A stretch of DNA of 64,000 nucleotides from Bacillus alkalisoli (lineage in GTDB: Bacteria; Bacillota; Bacilli; Bacillales; Bacillaceae_I), in assembly GCF_002797415.1 (NCBI RefSeq), contig NZ_KZ454944.1, positions 2,374,665 to 2,438,664 of the forward strand, given 5' to 3'. Position 1 is the stretch's first letter. Each line of letters begins with the position of its first letter. The notes under the pieces are model-generated. The model was not told where the DNA came from. It worked only from the letters and a program-made list of their open reading frames with translations, and did not search any database. The position numbers were made by a program, and so were the translations under genes. Below, in pieces: positions 47,443 through 58,978 of this stretch.

Positions 47443-49404
47443 TTACTCCAAATCATCGTACTCAATTATACCTTTATCTACTTCTTTATCATCTACTAAT
47501 ACTGCATACCTAGCCGATCCTTTGTAAGCAACTGTAATAGAAATAGTATGAGGAGTATTTTCAGTAATCTTAAACGTTTCAAAAGGACGATCTGAATTAT
47601 GGTTTAAGTCATCTATGAAAATCTGTACAGTTTGCTCTACGCCTTCTTCATCAGCTTCATAAGGAATAACTAAATCAATAGTAGTCGTCTTATCTAACAT
47701 TTCCGGTCCTTTTGAAACAGTTAATGTGATAAGATCGCCTTTTTTAACTTGTGAGTTAGGAGCTGGGTCTTGTTTTATTATATTCCCAACTGGAAATTCA
47801 TCGCTAAACTCTTCGTTAACATGTAAAGCTAAATCCAATTCAGCTAAATGATTTTGGGCAAAAACAATTGTGGATCCTTCGTAATTATTTAACGTAATTG
47901 GACTGGAACCCTTTGATATTGTTAATGTTACAATGGTGTCATCTGGAATGATTAATGTTCCTGGTAATGGATCTTGATTCATAACAATTCCTTCGGATAC
48001 ATCTTCAGAAAATACACTATCCACTTCAATCTGAGTAAGACCTCTTAATGCAAGTCTCCTTCTCGCATCATCTTCGGAATATGTTCTATAGTCTTCCATT
48101 TCCGCTTTTTCTTTTCCAACACTTCTAAAGATAGTTACTGGAGTACCTTCTTTAACTAATTGGCCAGCTCTAGGTCTCGTTCGAATTACATGATTTTCTT
48201 CGATTTCGTCATTAGGCTCATCTATCGTTTCATCGATAATAAATCCATGATCTTTTAAAGCTTCAACCGCTTCTTCATATTCCAGTGTCGCTACGTCAGG
48301 AATTTCAACGTCTTTTGGTAATAGTAAAGATGGTAAAAAAGCAAATGCTGCAATGGTACCAGCCACTAATAATATCAATATAGTGCTTAAAATAATGAAG
48401 AATTTTTTAGCCTTTTTTTTCTTCGGGTTCTGTTCCTTCTCTGCTTTTTGTACTGGAGCAGGAGTTACTTTCGTTATTGTATTTTCTGTTAGTGCTACTT
48501 CACCAATCCCCTTTAAAATAGGAATTGCTTTTGTTGCTTCACCGTCATCCATAGGTACTACAAACTTCGGTTCATTAAATCGTTCTGGATTTAATGCTGT
48601 CGTAATATCTTCATGCATTTCTTCCACTGAATCATAACGGTGGAAGGCATCTTTTGCCATAGACTTTAAAACAACATTTTCTAAGCTTTGCGGAATATCA
48701 CGGTTCCATTTTCTCGGTGAAGGTGTATCAGATTGTAAATGTTTCAGGGCAATCGAGACGGCTGATTCTCCTGAGAATGGTAATGTTCCTGTTAACAACT
48801 CGAACAAAACAATACCTAGTGCATATACATCTGATTTTTTAGTAGCTAGTCCACCTCTTGCCTGTTCAGGAGATAGATAATGAACAGAACCAAGTAAAGA
48901 ATTCGTTTGGGTAATGGTAGTTGAACTCAAAGCCATGGCAATACCAAAGTCTGTTACTTTAATATTCCCATAATGATCGAGCAATATATTTTGCGGTTTA
49001 ATATCTCTATGAATAATACCGTTCTCATGGGCATGCGCAATCGCTGAAGTTAATTGCTTCATAATAGAAACAATTTTTTCCATTGATATAACTGGGTGTT
49101 GTTGTATGTATTGTTTTAATGTTTTTCCTGAAACATGCTCCATGACAATATAATAAATGTCATCTTCTTCTCCAATATCGTAAATACTAACAATATTTGG
49201 ATGATCAAGACTTGTAGCAGACTGAGCTTCACGTCGAAAACGACGAATAAATTCATCATCATTAGCAAAATCTAACCTTAACACTTTAACAGCAACGTCT
49301 CTAGCTAAAATCATATCGTGAGCTAAATAAACCGTGGCCATTCCACCGCCACCAATAACTTCCAATATTTTATAGCGACCGTTCAATCTTTTTCCAATTA
49401 ACAT
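47443..49404 (-). CDS. prkC: Serine/threonine kinase PrkC with PASTA domains
   Basis: PrkC senses muropeptides and controls germination and envelope metabolism. The 653-residue protein has a kinase domain (about 1-270: GGGGMATVYLA, Lys40, catalytic Asp134 in HRDIKPQN, DFGIAM, with a Thr-rich activation loop TTITQTNSLLG). A basic linker is followed by one membrane helix (about 335-355). Three extracellular PASTA repeats follow (about 360-575) and a C-terminal Ig-like tail of about 80 residues. Start and spacing (4 nt after prpC) support coupling. Confidence 0.97.
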   Translation of the reverse strand: MLIGKRLNGRYKILEVIGGGGMATVYLAHDMILARDVAVKVLRLDFANDDEFIRRFRREAQSATSLDHPNIVSIYDIGEEDDIYYIVMEHVSGKTLKQYIQQHPVISMEKIVSIMKQLTSAIAHAHENGIIHRDIKPQNILLDHYGNIKVTDFGIAMALSSTTITQTNSLLGSVHYLSPEQARGGLATKKSDVYALGIVLFELLTGTLPFSGESAVSIALKHLQSDTPSPRKWNRDIPQSLENVVLKSMAKDAFHRYDSVEEMHEDITTALNPERFNEPKFVVPMDDGEATKAIPILKGIGEVALTENTITKVTPAPVQKAEKEQNPKKKKAKKFFIILSTILILLVAGTIAAFAFLPSLLLPKDVEIPDVATLEYEEAVEALKDHGFIIDETIDEPNDEIEENHVIRTRPRAGQLVKEGTPVTIFRSVGKEKAEMEDYRTYSEDDARRRLALRGLTQIEVDSVFSEDVSEGIVMNQDPLPGTLIIPDDTIVTLTISKGSSPITLNNYEGSTIVFAQNHLAELDLALHVNEEFSDEFPVGNIIKQDPAPNSQVKKGDLITLTVSKGPEMLDKTTTIDLVIPYEADEEGVEQTVQIFIDDLNHNSDRPFETFKITENTPHTISITVAYKGSARYAVLVDDKEVDKGIIEYDDLE

Positions 49405-49408
49405 AATA

Positions 49409-50164
49409 TCACCCTCTTTCTATTTCGGTGACAGATAGTTCTACAATTGCAACAGTAATGTTGTCCTCTCCACCATTTTCATTTGCTATAGAAATTAATT
49501 TCTCTGCTTTTTCTCCTAATGTCATTTCCGCATGCTGGAGGACCTCAAATATTGTCCTATCATTCAACTTGTTCGTTAATCCATCCGAACATAATAACAG
49601 AGTGCTATCTTCGTCTACTGCAATTGTTTTGACATCAACTTTAACATGACTATCCGTACCTAAAGCTTGTAATAACACATTTTTTCGAGGATGAAATTCT
49701 GCATCTTCTTTTGTAATTTGACCACTCTTTACAAGTTCGTATACGAAAGAGTGGTCATCTGTTAACTGTTTAAGGTTTTCATTCATCGTTATATACCCTC
49801 TACTATCTCCAACATGAGCAATAGATAAAAAGGAATCTCCGCAAACTGCCGCTACAACCGTGGTACCCATTCCATAACAGTCACCGTTTTTATTGGCATA
49901 TAAATTTATTTCACTATTAACTTGACTAATTGTTTCTGTCAACCAGACTTCAGCATGATCTGGTGAAGAGATGTTGGATGTTTCTTCCCAAAGTGTTTTT
50001 ATTTGCTCTACAGCCTTTGCACTAGCAATATCACCAGCTTGATGGCCCCCCATCCCATCACATACTACTGCTAACACTTCATTGTCTTTATTAACAAAGA
50101 TTCCCCCATTATCTTCATTGTGTGAACGAATTCTCCCTATATCTGTTAAAAAGACACTATTCAT
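49409..50164 (-). CDS. prpC: PP2C-type phosphatase PrpC
   Basis: PrpC reverses PrkC phosphorylation. The 251-residue enzyme has the metal-binding motifs IRSHNEDNGG, VVCDGMGGHQAGDIAS, AHVGDSRGYI, LLLCSDGLTN and NGGEDNITVAIVEL. An AGGTGAT site is 5 nt from the ATG. It follows rlmN and precedes prkC, the standard phosphatase-kinase pair. Confidence 0.97.
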   Translation of the reverse strand: MNSVFLTDIGRIRSHNEDNGGIFVNKDNEVLAVVCDGMGGHQAGDIASAKAVEQIKTLWEETSNISSPDHAEVWLTETISQVNSEINLYANKNGDCYGMGTTVVAAVCGDSFLSIAHVGDSRGYITMNENLKQLTDDHSFVYELVKSGQITKEDAEFHPRKNVLLQALGTDSHVKVDVKTIAVDEDSTLLLCSDGLTNKLNDRTIFEVLQHAEMTLGEKAEKLISIANENGGEDNITVAIVELSVTEIERG

Positions 50165-50169
50165 CTAGA

Positions 50170-51261
50170 TCACCTCGTTTCTTCTTTACGCTCCTTCGCC
50201 CTTAGCTGACCACAAGCAGCATCAATGTCATGACCTTGCTCACGACGAATCGTTACGTTTACACCATATTTTTTTAATGTCTTTTCGAAATCAAAAATTT
50301 GCTCTTTCGGTGTTCTTACATAGTCTCGCTCTGGTACATAGTTAACTGGAATTAAGTTGATATGACATTTTACACCTTTAACAAGTCTTGCCAGTTCTTC
50401 TGCATGTTCCACTTGATCATTAACTCCACCGAACAAACCATATTCAAAACTAATTCTACGACCTGTTTTATTAATATAATATCGTACAGCTTCCATCAAT
50501 TCAGGAAGTTTATACGCTTTGTTAATAGGCATTAATCTTGAACGAATTTCATTATTAGGCGCATGTAAAGAAATTGCAAAGTTAATTTGCATATTTTCAT
50601 CTGCGAACTTATAAATTTTCGGAATAATTCCGCTTGTAGATACAGTAATATGACGAGCACCAATGTTTAAAGCATCATCATGGTTAATAATTTTCAAGAA
50701 GCTAAGCATTTCGTCATAGTTATCAAATGGTTCACCAATACCCATAATAACAACATGACTTACACGTTCATTCATTTCGTCTACTGCTTGTTGAACTTTT
50801 ACAACTTGAGCAACAATTTCTCCTGCTTCTAAGTTCCGTTTTAGTCCTCCAAGAGTGGAAGCACAGAAAGTACAACCAATTCTACAGCCGACTTGAGTCG
50901 TTACACAAACAGAATTGCCGTATTCATGCCTCATTAGCACCGTTTCAATCGAATACCCATCGTGAAGCTCAAATAGAAATTTAATCGTGCCATCAGCTGA
51001 AGTTTGTTGAATAATCGTTTTTAATGTTGTTAAAACAAAGTGATCTGCTAGCTTATCACGTAAAGTTTTAGATAAATTCGTCATGTCTTCAAACGTTGTA
51101 ACACGTTTTTGATATAGCCATTCAAAAATTTGCTTACCTCTAAATTTTTTCTCTCCTTGAGAGACTAACCACTCTTCTAATTCGTGTAATTGTAAAGAGT
51201 AGATGGACGGGTTTTTCTTTAGTTCTACATTTGTTTTTTCACTTGTTGTATTTTGTTCCAT
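50170..51261 (-). CDS. rlmN: 23S rRNA/tRNA adenine-C2 methyltransferase RlmN
   Basis: This radical SAM enzyme methylates A2503 of 23S rRNA and A37 of some tRNAs. The 363-residue protein has the CxxxCxxC cluster at Cys126, Cys130 and Cys133 ([11 protein letters not shown]), [11 protein letters not shown], and a C-terminal Cys in DAACGQLRA that forms the intermediate. It follows rsmB by 3 nt. Confidence 0.97.
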   Translation of the reverse strand: MEQNTTSEKTNVELKKNPSIYSLQLHELEEWLVSQGEKKFRGKQIFEWLYQKRVTTFEDMTNLSKTLRDKLADHFVLTTLKTIIQQTSADGTIKFLFELHDGYSIETVLMRHEYGNSVCVTTQVGCRIGCTFCASTLGGLKRNLEAGEIVAQVVKVQQAVDEMNERVSHVVIMGIGEPFDNYDEMLSFLKIINHDDALNIGARHITVSTSGIIPKIYKFADENMQINFAISLHAPNNEIRSRLMPINKAYKLPELMEAVRYYINKTGRRISFEYGLFGGVNDQVEHAEELARLVKGVKCHINLIPVNYVPERDYVRTPKEQIFDFEKTLKKYGVNVTIRREQGHDIDAACGQLRAKERKEETR

Positions 51262-51264
51262 CTT

Positions 51265-52602
51265 TTACACCTGCCTTTTAAGTCTAGCTATAAAGAAACC
51301 ATCTGTATTGAAATAATGTGGCAATAATTGCAACATTCCATTGTTTACATATTCCTTAGCTTTTTGTGGAATGTATTGTTTTAAATCTTCATCCAACGTA
51401 AAGTCTTCTCTTAATTTTAAAAACGCATGTACAACTTCTTCGTTTTCTTCTTTATCAATTGTACATGTACTATATACTAACGTTCCACCTTTTTTTACTA
51501 ATGGAGCAACTTCGGATAATATATCTAGTTGAATTTTCGCTAATTGGTTCACGTCTTGCATCGTCTTCGTATATTTCAAGTCTGGTTTTCTTCTTATTAC
51601 TCCAAAACCAGAACATGGGGCATCAATTAACACTTTGTCAAAACTTTCTTCTTTGAAATTTTCAGTAGCTTTTCTACTATCTAAAACTTTCGTTTCAATA
51701 TTGTTTAAGGAAAGACGTAATGTTTGTTCTTTAATTAACTCGATTTTATGTTTATGAAGGTCAGAAGCGATCACTTTCCCTGTACCTTTTAATAATTCGG
51801 CAATATGTGTGGACTTTCCTCCAGGTGCTGCACAACTGTCGTAAACAAAATCATTTTCAGAAACATTTAAAGTTGGAGCTACTAACATCGAACTTTCGTC
51901 TTGAATCGTAAAATAACCTTCTTTAAATAGGATTGAATGAGCTAAATTTCCCTTTAGACAAAGAATTGAAAATGGAGAAAGGTCACCACGTCTAACTTCA
52001 AAACCTTCAGATTCTAATTTGACGATAACTTCATCAACAGTACCTTTGACTTCATTTACCCTTGCAGTTTGATATGGCGATTGTAAATTGGATAAACACA
52101 TTGCTTCCGTTTTTTCAACGCCATATTGGGTCACCCATTTTTCAACAAGCCACTTTGGGTGACTGGAAGAAATGGATATTCGTTCTATCGGATCTGTAAT
52201 TTCTGCTAAACTTGCTACTCCATTTCGTTGGATGGAACGTAATACCCCATTTACAACTCCAGCAATTCCTTTATGCCCTCTGGATTTTGCAATTTCTACC
52301 GCTTCATGAATAATCGCACGTTCAGGCACTCTGTCTAAATAAAGCATCTGGTATAGGGAAAGCCGTAACAATACTTTTACCCAGTCTTGCATTTTCTTTT
52401 GTTTTTCAATAAATGGTTGTAAATAATAATCTAACGTTAACTTTCGTTGGATTGTTCCATAAACGATTTCAGTAAAAAGCCCAGCATCTTTTTTTGACAT
52501 TTGCTTTTTATCGAGATAATTGTTTAACAGTAGATTACTATATGCTTGATTCTTTTCCACACTTAGAAGTGCTTCTAATGCTAATTCTCTAACGTTTTTC
52601 AT
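51265..52602 (-). CDS. rsmB: 16S rRNA cytosine-967 C5-methyltransferase RsmB
   Basis: The 445-residue protein has an N-terminal NusB-like helical domain (about 1-140) and a SAM methyltransferase domain with DSCAAPGGKSTHIAELL, VLIDAPCSGFGVIRRKPD and the catalytic Cys in LVYSTCTIDKEENE. It is 2 nt from fmt. All motifs of the family are intact. Confidence 0.96.
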   Translation of the reverse strand: MKNVRELALEALLSVEKNQAYSNLLLNNYLDKKQMSKKDAGLFTEIVYGTIQRKLTLDYYLQPFIEKQKKMQDWVKVLLRLSLYQMLYLDRVPERAIIHEAVEIAKSRGHKGIAGVVNGVLRSIQRNGVASLAEITDPIERISISSSHPKWLVEKWVTQYGVEKTEAMCLSNLQSPYQTARVNEVKGTVDEVIVKLESEGFEVRRGDLSPFSILCLKGNLAHSILFKEGYFTIQDESSMLVAPTLNVSENDFVYDSCAAPGGKSTHIAELLKGTGKVIASDLHKHKIELIKEQTLRLSLNNIETKVLDSRKATENFKEESFDKVLIDAPCSGFGVIRRKPDLKYTKTMQDVNQLAKIQLDILSEVAPLVKKGGTLVYSTCTIDKEENEEVVHAFLKLREDFTLDEDLKQYIPQKAKEYVNNGMLQLLPHYFNTDGFFIARLKRQV

Positions 52603-52603
52603 T

Positions 52604-53548
52604 TTACTCTCCTAATTGTGTCCCCTCTTTAAGTGATGCTCCTGCACCATTTAAATATTGCTCAGCGGACATACGTTTTTTCCCTGAAGGCTGTAGTTCG
52701 GTAACTTTAATAGCAATATTATTACCAGTTTTAACGATAAAGCCATCATTTTCTATTTGGATAATTGTACCTGGAGCTAATTTGCTATCATAGTGAACTT
52801 TTTCGCCCCACCAAATCTTCATGACTTGTTCATCCTGTAATGTGTAAGCGACAGGCCAAGGATGCATTCCTCTTATATGATTATAGATTTCCTCACCCGT
52901 ATTGGACCAGTCAATTTTTTCTTCTTCTCTTTTTATGTTATATGCAAATGTTACCTTTGATTCGTCCTGCTTGATTGGCGTTAACTCTCCTGCGAATAGT
53001 TTAGGAAGAGTTTCTGATAATAATTGAGAACCTACGACGCTTAATTTGTCATGAAGTGTCCCTACATGGTCTTTTTCTAATATATCTACTTCTACTTGAG
53101 TTAAAATATCACCAGCGTCCAATTTTTCTACCATATACATAATAGTAACGCCTGTTTTCTTTTCACCTTGAATAATAGAATAATGAATAGGTGCACCACC
53201 ACGCAGTTTCGGTAAAAGGGATGCATGTACATTAATACAACCGTATTTAGGTGCTTCTAATAGAGCTTTTGGTAAAATTTGCCCAAATGCTGCTGTTACA
53301 ATTAAATCTGGTTGTAAATCAATAATTTTAGAATACTCTTCTTCTAATCTAATTTTTTCAGGTTGATAAACCGGAATATCCTGCTTCAACGCCTCTACTT
53401 TAACTGGTGGAGGTGTTAACTCTTTTTTTCTTCCTTTTGGTCGATCTGGTTGGGTTACGACTGCAATAACATTATAGTTGTCTTTCAACAGTTGTTGTAA
53501 TACTGGTACGGCAAAATCTGGCGTTCCCATAAAAACGATGTTTTTCAT
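52604..53548 (-). CDS. fmt: Methionyl-tRNA formyltransferase
   Basis: Fmt formylates initiator Met-tRNA. The 314-residue enzyme starts [17 protein letters not shown] and contains [18 protein letters not shown] with the catalytic His and the C-terminal OB domain. ATG 53548 has GAAGGGTG upstream; an in-frame GTG at 53557 would share bases with that binding site, so it is not used. It starts 5 nt after def. Confidence 0.97.
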   Translation of the reverse strand: MKNIVFMGTPDFAVPVLQQLLKDNYNVIAVVTQPDRPKGRKKELTPPPVKVEALKQDIPVYQPEKIRLEEEYSKIIDLQPDLIVTAAFGQILPKALLEAPKYGCINVHASLLPKLRGGAPIHYSIIQGEKKTGVTIMYMVEKLDAGDILTQVEVDILEKDHVGTLHDKLSVVGSQLLSETLPKLFAGELTPIKQDESKVTFAYNIKREEEKIDWSNTGEEIYNHIRGMHPWPVAYTLQDEQVMKIWWGEKVHYDSKLAPGTIIQIENDGFIVKTGNNIAIKVTELQPSGKKRMSAEQYLNGAGASLKEGTQLGE

Positions 53549-53553
53549 TGTGA

Positions 53554-54027
53554 TCACCCTTCTTGTAATTCATCTTTTTCATAATACTTTGTCACTTTAC
53601 TCGTAAAAAGCACGCCATTTAAGTGATCAATTTCATGCAAAATTGCTCTAGCTAAAAAGCCTTTTGCTTCTATTTCAAACAATTTACCTTTCTTATTTTG
53701 AGCTTTTACTTTTACATAGTCTGCTCTTTTTACTTCACCGTATAATCCGGGAAAACTTAGACATCCTTCCGGTCCTATTTGTTCTCCTTCTGCTGACACG
53801 ATAATAGGATTAATTAAGTCCATTCTCCCGTTGTGATCGTCTATGTCTACAATAGCAATTTGTTTTGTAATACCAATTTGGGGGGCAGCTAGTCCAACTC
53901 CGTCTGCTTCTAACATCGTTTCGTACATATTATCCAAGAGCTTACTTAATTTTTTATCAAACACATCTACTTGTTCGCATTTTGTTTCTAGTACTTCATT
54001 TGGATATTCAACTATTTTCAGGATCAT
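53554..54027 (-). CDS. def: Peptide deformylase
   Basis: It removes the formyl group from nascent proteins. The 157-residue metalloenzyme has the three motifs [18 protein letters not shown] and [11 protein letters not shown] (Cys and two His bind the metal). It is the short type I form, paired with fmt, as in the B. subtilis def-fmt unit. Confidence 0.97.
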   Translation of the reverse strand: MILKIVEYPNEVLETKCEQVDVFDKKLSKLLDNMYETMLEADGVGLAAPQIGITKQIAIVDIDDHNGRMDLINPIIVSAEGEQIGPEGCLSFPGLYGEVKRADYVKVKAQNKKGKLFEIEAKGFLARAILHEIDHLNGVLFTSKVTKYYEKDELQEG

Positions 54028-54045
54028 TTTTCTCCTTCTTTCTAT

Positions 54046-56454
54046 TTACATTAACATATATGGGTTAAGGTCGATCTGTATGGAAAGTTTGTCCTGTCCC
54101 ATTTGTTGTTGGTATTTCTCTAAGATACCTTTTAATGTTTGTTGTAGCATTGGTTCTTTTTTATATTTAATAATACATTGATACCTGTACTTATCTTTTA
54201 TCCTTGAAATTGGTGAGGCTACAGGTCCTAAAATAATGGCATTGCTAGATAAATTTAATTGTAAATAATTCGTTATTCTTTCCGTTATTGTAACAACTTT
54301 CGTTAATTGTTCATGAGAAACCGTAACAAGGGCAGTGAAATAGAAAGGAGGATATTGATGCAATTTTCTCATCATCATTTCTTTCATATAAAAAGAAAGA
54401 TAATCATGATTACTAGCTAATTGAACAGCATAATGCTCTGGTGTGTATGTTTGTATAATTACTTCACCTGGTAATTCATGACGTCCAGCTCGACCACTTA
54501 CTTGTGTTAATAATTGAAACGTCTTCTCTGAGGCGCGAAAGTCTGGGAGATTTAACATTGTATCTGCAGTTAACACACCTACTAATGTGACGTCAGGGAA
54601 ATCTAATCCTTTTGCAATCATTTGTGTTCCAAGTAATATATCTGCCTGTTTATTTCCGAACTTATCTAGTAACTTTTCATGTGAACCTTTTCTAGAAGTT
54701 GTATCAACATCCATTCTAATAACTCTTGCTTCAGGTAATAATTTGTTTATTTCTTCTTCTACTTTTTGTGTGCCTGTACCAAAGAACCGAAAATGATCAC
54801 TTTCACAAGAAGGACAGGTGGAGACAACCGGTTGTTCGTAAGCACAGTAATGACATTTTAACTGGTTAGAACTACGGTGGTACGTTAAAGAAATATCACA
54901 GTGTGGACATTCCACCACATACCCACATTCACGGCACATAACAAAGGAGGAATAGCCACGTTTATTTAGAAATAGGACAGATTGTTCTTTTCTGTCTAGC
55001 CTCTCTTGAAGTTTTTCTAACAGTGCTCGTGAAAACATAGAGCGATTTCCTTCCCTAAGTTCCTCACGCATATCAACAATATCAACTGCAGGCATCCCTT
55101 TATTACTCATTCTTCTATCCATAGAGAGTAATTGGTAGACACCTTTTTTCGCTCTTGCAAACGTTTCTAATGTAGGTGTAGCACTTCCTAACACAACTGG
55201 GCAGTTATGATACTCTCCACGACGCATAGCAACGTCTTTCGCATGATACCTTGGCATTTCTTCTTGTTTGTAGCTCGTTTCATGTTCTTCATCTATAATA
55301 ATAATGCCTAAATTTTCAAAAGGTGCAAAGATAGCAGAGCGAGCTCCTACTACTACTTTAACTTCTTTTCGATGAATTTTTCTCCATTCATCATACTTCT
55401 CACCGGTACCTAATCCACTATGTAAAACGGCTACATCATTCCCAAAGCGGGATTTAAATCGATTAACCATTTGTGGAGTTAATGAAATCTCTGGAACTAA
55501 AATAATTGCTTCTTTCCCTTTTTTTAATACTGCGTCAACCGATTGCATATATACTTCAGTTTTTCCACTTCCAGTTACACCAAACATGACATAACTTGCA
55601 TACTGTTCCGATTCTATAGAGGACAAAATTGGCTTAATCGAATCTTCTTGTTGAGCAGTAAGTGGTAGTGGGTTCGATTTTTCAAACGTTTTATGTTTAT
55701 ATGGATCTCGGTACACTTCTTCGTCTACTTCTAATAATAGTTCCTTATTAACTAACGTTTTTACAGTTTGTGTATTCACGTTTGCATCTTGAAGTAGTTC
55801 TTTCAACAAATATTCTCTTTTATCTTGTTCGATAAGGAAGGACACTAACTTTAGCTGAGCTTTCGCTTGAGTAGAAAGTGTTTGTATAAAAAGTTTAAGC
55901 TCCTCTTTATCTACATTAACCCTAATAATTTTTTGCGTTTTTTTGGATATTTTATCTTTTACTCCATAATAAACTTCTAGTGTATCTTCCTTCACTAAAC
56001 TTTTTAACAGCGAAAAGCCTATTTCTTTTTCCAACTCATCAAAAGGTATTCTCTTTTTCTTTTCAAATATTGTCTGAATGTCAATTGGTAGTAACGTAAT
56101 ATCTTTCGCTAATAATAACTTTTCATATTTCGCTTTCATTGCTGCAGGAAGCATTACTTGAAAGGCACTTATTGTAAAACATAATGTTTGATCTTTAAGC
56201 CAAAAAGCCAACTGCATTAATTCCCTTGTCAAAACTGGCTTTAAGTCAATCACATCATTTAATGGCTTCGTTTTATCGATAGAGGTTTCCGCTTTAATTT
56301 GCACAACAAATCCTTGTACATATCTTGGTCCAAACGGAACAACAACCCTCATTCCTGGCTGCAAAATATCTACCCATTTTTCTGGAATTTCATAGTCAAA
56401 TGTTCTGTCCGTTTGTTTTGTTGGTACATCCACTATGACACTAGCAAAACTCAT
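54046..56454 (-). CDS. priA: Primosomal replication restart helicase PriA
   Basis: PriA restarts collapsed forks by loading the primosome. The 802-residue protein has an N-terminal DNA-binding domain (FASVIVDVPTKQTDRTFDY), Walker A GVTGSGKTEVYM, DEEHETSYKQ, and two zinc sites made of Cys pairs in CRECGYVVECPHCD and CHYC...CPSC. I prefer the second in-frame ATG (56454), 6 nt from a GAGGGG site, over 56460, which adjoins it. It follows coaBC by 11 nt. Confidence 0.96.
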   Translation of the reverse strand: MSFASVIVDVPTKQTDRTFDYEIPEKWVDILQPGMRVVVPFGPRYVQGFVVQIKAETSIDKTKPLNDVIDLKPVLTRELMQLAFWLKDQTLCFTISAFQVMLPAAMKAKYEKLLLAKDITLLPIDIQTIFEKKKRIPFDELEKEIGFSLLKSLVKEDTLEVYYGVKDKISKKTQKIIRVNVDKEELKLFIQTLSTQAKAQLKLVSFLIEQDKREYLLKELLQDANVNTQTVKTLVNKELLLEVDEEVYRDPYKHKTFEKSNPLPLTAQQEDSIKPILSSIESEQYASYVMFGVTGSGKTEVYMQSVDAVLKKGKEAIILVPEISLTPQMVNRFKSRFGNDVAVLHSGLGTGEKYDEWRKIHRKEVKVVVGARSAIFAPFENLGIIIIDEEHETSYKQEEMPRYHAKDVAMRRGEYHNCPVVLGSATPTLETFARAKKGVYQLLSMDRRMSNKGMPAVDIVDMREELREGNRSMFSRALLEKLQERLDRKEQSVLFLNKRGYSSFVMCRECGYVVECPHCDISLTYHRSSNQLKCHYCAYEQPVVSTCPSCESDHFRFFGTGTQKVEEEINKLLPEARVIRMDVDTTSRKGSHEKLLDKFGNKQADILLGTQMIAKGLDFPDVTLVGVLTADTMLNLPDFRASEKTFQLLTQVSGRAGRHELPGEVIIQTYTPEHYAVQLASNHDYLSFYMKEMMMRKLHQYPPFYFTALVTVSHEQLTKVVTITERITNYLQLNLSSNAIILGPVASPISRIKDKYRYQCIIKYKKEPMLQQTLKGILEKYQQQMGQDKLSIQIDLNPYMLM

Positions 56455-56465
56455 AGACATCCCCT

Positions 56466-57662
56466 CTACTTTTCGGTAATTCTTTTTAATATCTCTATAG
56501 CGACTTCCTTTTTACTTAACATTGGAAGTTTTTTTACGTCCCCATCTTTGGATAAAATGGTCACAACATTAGTGTCTGCTCCAAAACCTGCGCCTTTTTC
56601 CGTGACATTATTAGCAACAATAAAGTCTAGGTTTTTCTTCGTTAATTTTTGTCTTGCATATGTCTCAAGGTCATTTGTCTCTGCTGCAAATCCAACTAAT
56701 ATTTGATGTTGCTTGTTTTCGCCAAGAGTCTTTAAAATGTCTTTTGTTCTTTCCATTTCAATGGATATATCACCTTTTTGCTTTTTCACTTTCTGTGAAT
56801 GAACTATTTTAGGTCGATAATCAGCAACCGCTGCAGATTTAATAACTATGTCTGCTCGGTCGTAATGAGATAGAACGACCTTATACATTTCCTCAGCTGA
56901 CTGCACTTGTATTGTTTTAACATTAGTTGGGAAAGGTAGCGTTGTCGGGCCTGATACTAGTATTACTTCCGCCCCGAAATTTGCCGCAGCCTCTGCAACA
57001 GCATAACCCATTTTACCTGTTGAGTGATTCGTTAAAAAACGAACTGGGTCTATTTTTTCAACTGTCGGACCTGCCGTAACTAATACTAGTTTCCCTTGTA
57101 ATGAAGATAACTTTTCTTTATCTAAGAAATGTTCTTTCAACTTCTCTACAATTGTTAACGGTTCTTCTAATCTACCTTTTCCAACATATCCACAAGCTAA
57201 AAATCCTTCATTTGGCTCGATAAACTGGTAATGAAAGGTCATTAATTTTTTCATATTTGCCTGTACTGCTGCGTGTTCGTACATATGTACATTCATAGCA
57301 GGTGCAATATAAACAGGAGCAGTGGTAGCCAACAAAGTTGTCGTCACCATGTCATCTGCAATTCCGTTCGCTAGTTTTGCAATTACATTTGCTGTTGCTG
57401 GAGCAACTACGATTACGTCTGCCCAGTCTGCTAAATCGATATGAGAAATAACGGATGGATCTTTTTCATCGAAGGTATCTATATAAACGTCATTTCTTGA
57501 AAGGGCCTGAAATGCTAAAGGAGTTACAAATTTTTGGGCAGATGGTGTCATGATAACTTTAACACTTGCACCTGCTTGAACAAGTTTACTCGTTAAATCA
57601 ACCGCCTTATAAACTGCGATTCCTCCTGTTACACAAAGAAGGACTTTTTTATGTTGCAACAT
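56466..57662 (-). CDS. coaBC: Bifunctional phosphopantothenoylcysteine decarboxylase/synthetase CoaBC
   Basis: It makes 4'-phosphopantetheine for CoA. The 398-residue fusion has the FMN-binding CoaC half (VLLCVTGGIAVYKAVDL, PAMNVHMYEH, and the Cys in FLACGYVGKGRL) and the CoaB half with VLVTAGPTVEKIDPVRFLTN and SAAVADYRP. Both halves look intact. It begins a new unit after the rpoZ terminator. Confidence 0.97.
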   Translation of the reverse strand: MLQHKKVLLCVTGGIAVYKAVDLTSKLVQAGASVKVIMTPSAQKFVTPLAFQALSRNDVYIDTFDEKDPSVISHIDLADWADVIVVAPATANVIAKLANGIADDMVTTTLLATTAPVYIAPAMNVHMYEHAAVQANMKKLMTFHYQFIEPNEGFLACGYVGKGRLEEPLTIVEKLKEHFLDKEKLSSLQGKLVLVTAGPTVEKIDPVRFLTNHSTGKMGYAVAEAAANFGAEVILVSGPTTLPFPTNVKTIQVQSAEEMYKVVLSHYDRADIVIKSAAVADYRPKIVHSQKVKKQKGDISIEMERTKDILKTLGENKQHQILVGFAAETNDLETYARQKLTKKNLDFIVANNVTEKGAGFGADTNVVTILSKDGDVKKLPMLSKKEVAIEILKRITEK

Positions 57663-57765
57663 GTTAATCCCCCATCTTCCATAATGATTTTCTATGTATT
57701 ATTTTAATCGCAATCTAGAACAAACGCTACCTTTTTACTTTTTTGTTTCAACTGAATTATGAAAA

Positions 57766-57794
57766 AAATAACAACCTAAAATAGGTTGTTATTT
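57766..57794 (-). terminator. Intrinsic terminator at the rpoZ stop
   Basis: AAATAACAACCT and AGGTTGTTATTT with a five-base loop, followed by TTTTTCATAA on the minus strand. It touches the rpoZ stop codon. It separates the yicC-remA-gmk-rpoZ unit from coaBC. Confidence 0.85.
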
Positions 57795-58027
57795 TACTTA
57801 TTGTGTAAGATTCCTTCGCTACGCTCTGTTGATTTCACCGCAGTAACTTTTAATAATTTTGCATCTATTTCCTCTAACGCTTTACCTACCGGCTTATATG
57901 AAACCGTTTTAGCAATCATTTGGTCGTTATCTATTTGCATTTGACGCGCACGTTTTGCTGACACAGTTACTAGTGTATATTTAGAATCAAGCTTTTGCAT
58001 TAATGAATCAATTGATGGGTATAACAT
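57794..58027 (-). CDS. rpoZ: RNA polymerase omega subunit
   Basis: The 77-residue subunit has [27 protein letters not shown] over its first 33 residues and [15 protein letters not shown], as in Bacillus omega. It starts at the base after the gmk stop, so it is tightly coupled. Confidence 0.96.
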   Translation of the reverse strand: MLYPSIDSLMQKLDSKYTLVTVSAKRARQMQIDNDQMIAKTVSYKPVGKALEEIDAKLLKVTAVKSTERSEGILHNK

Positions 58028-58920
<893 letters not shown>

Positions 58921-58978
58921 TTTCCCCCACCTCAGTCACAAACTCTATTCTATCCTTTATTAACGAAGATAATCAACA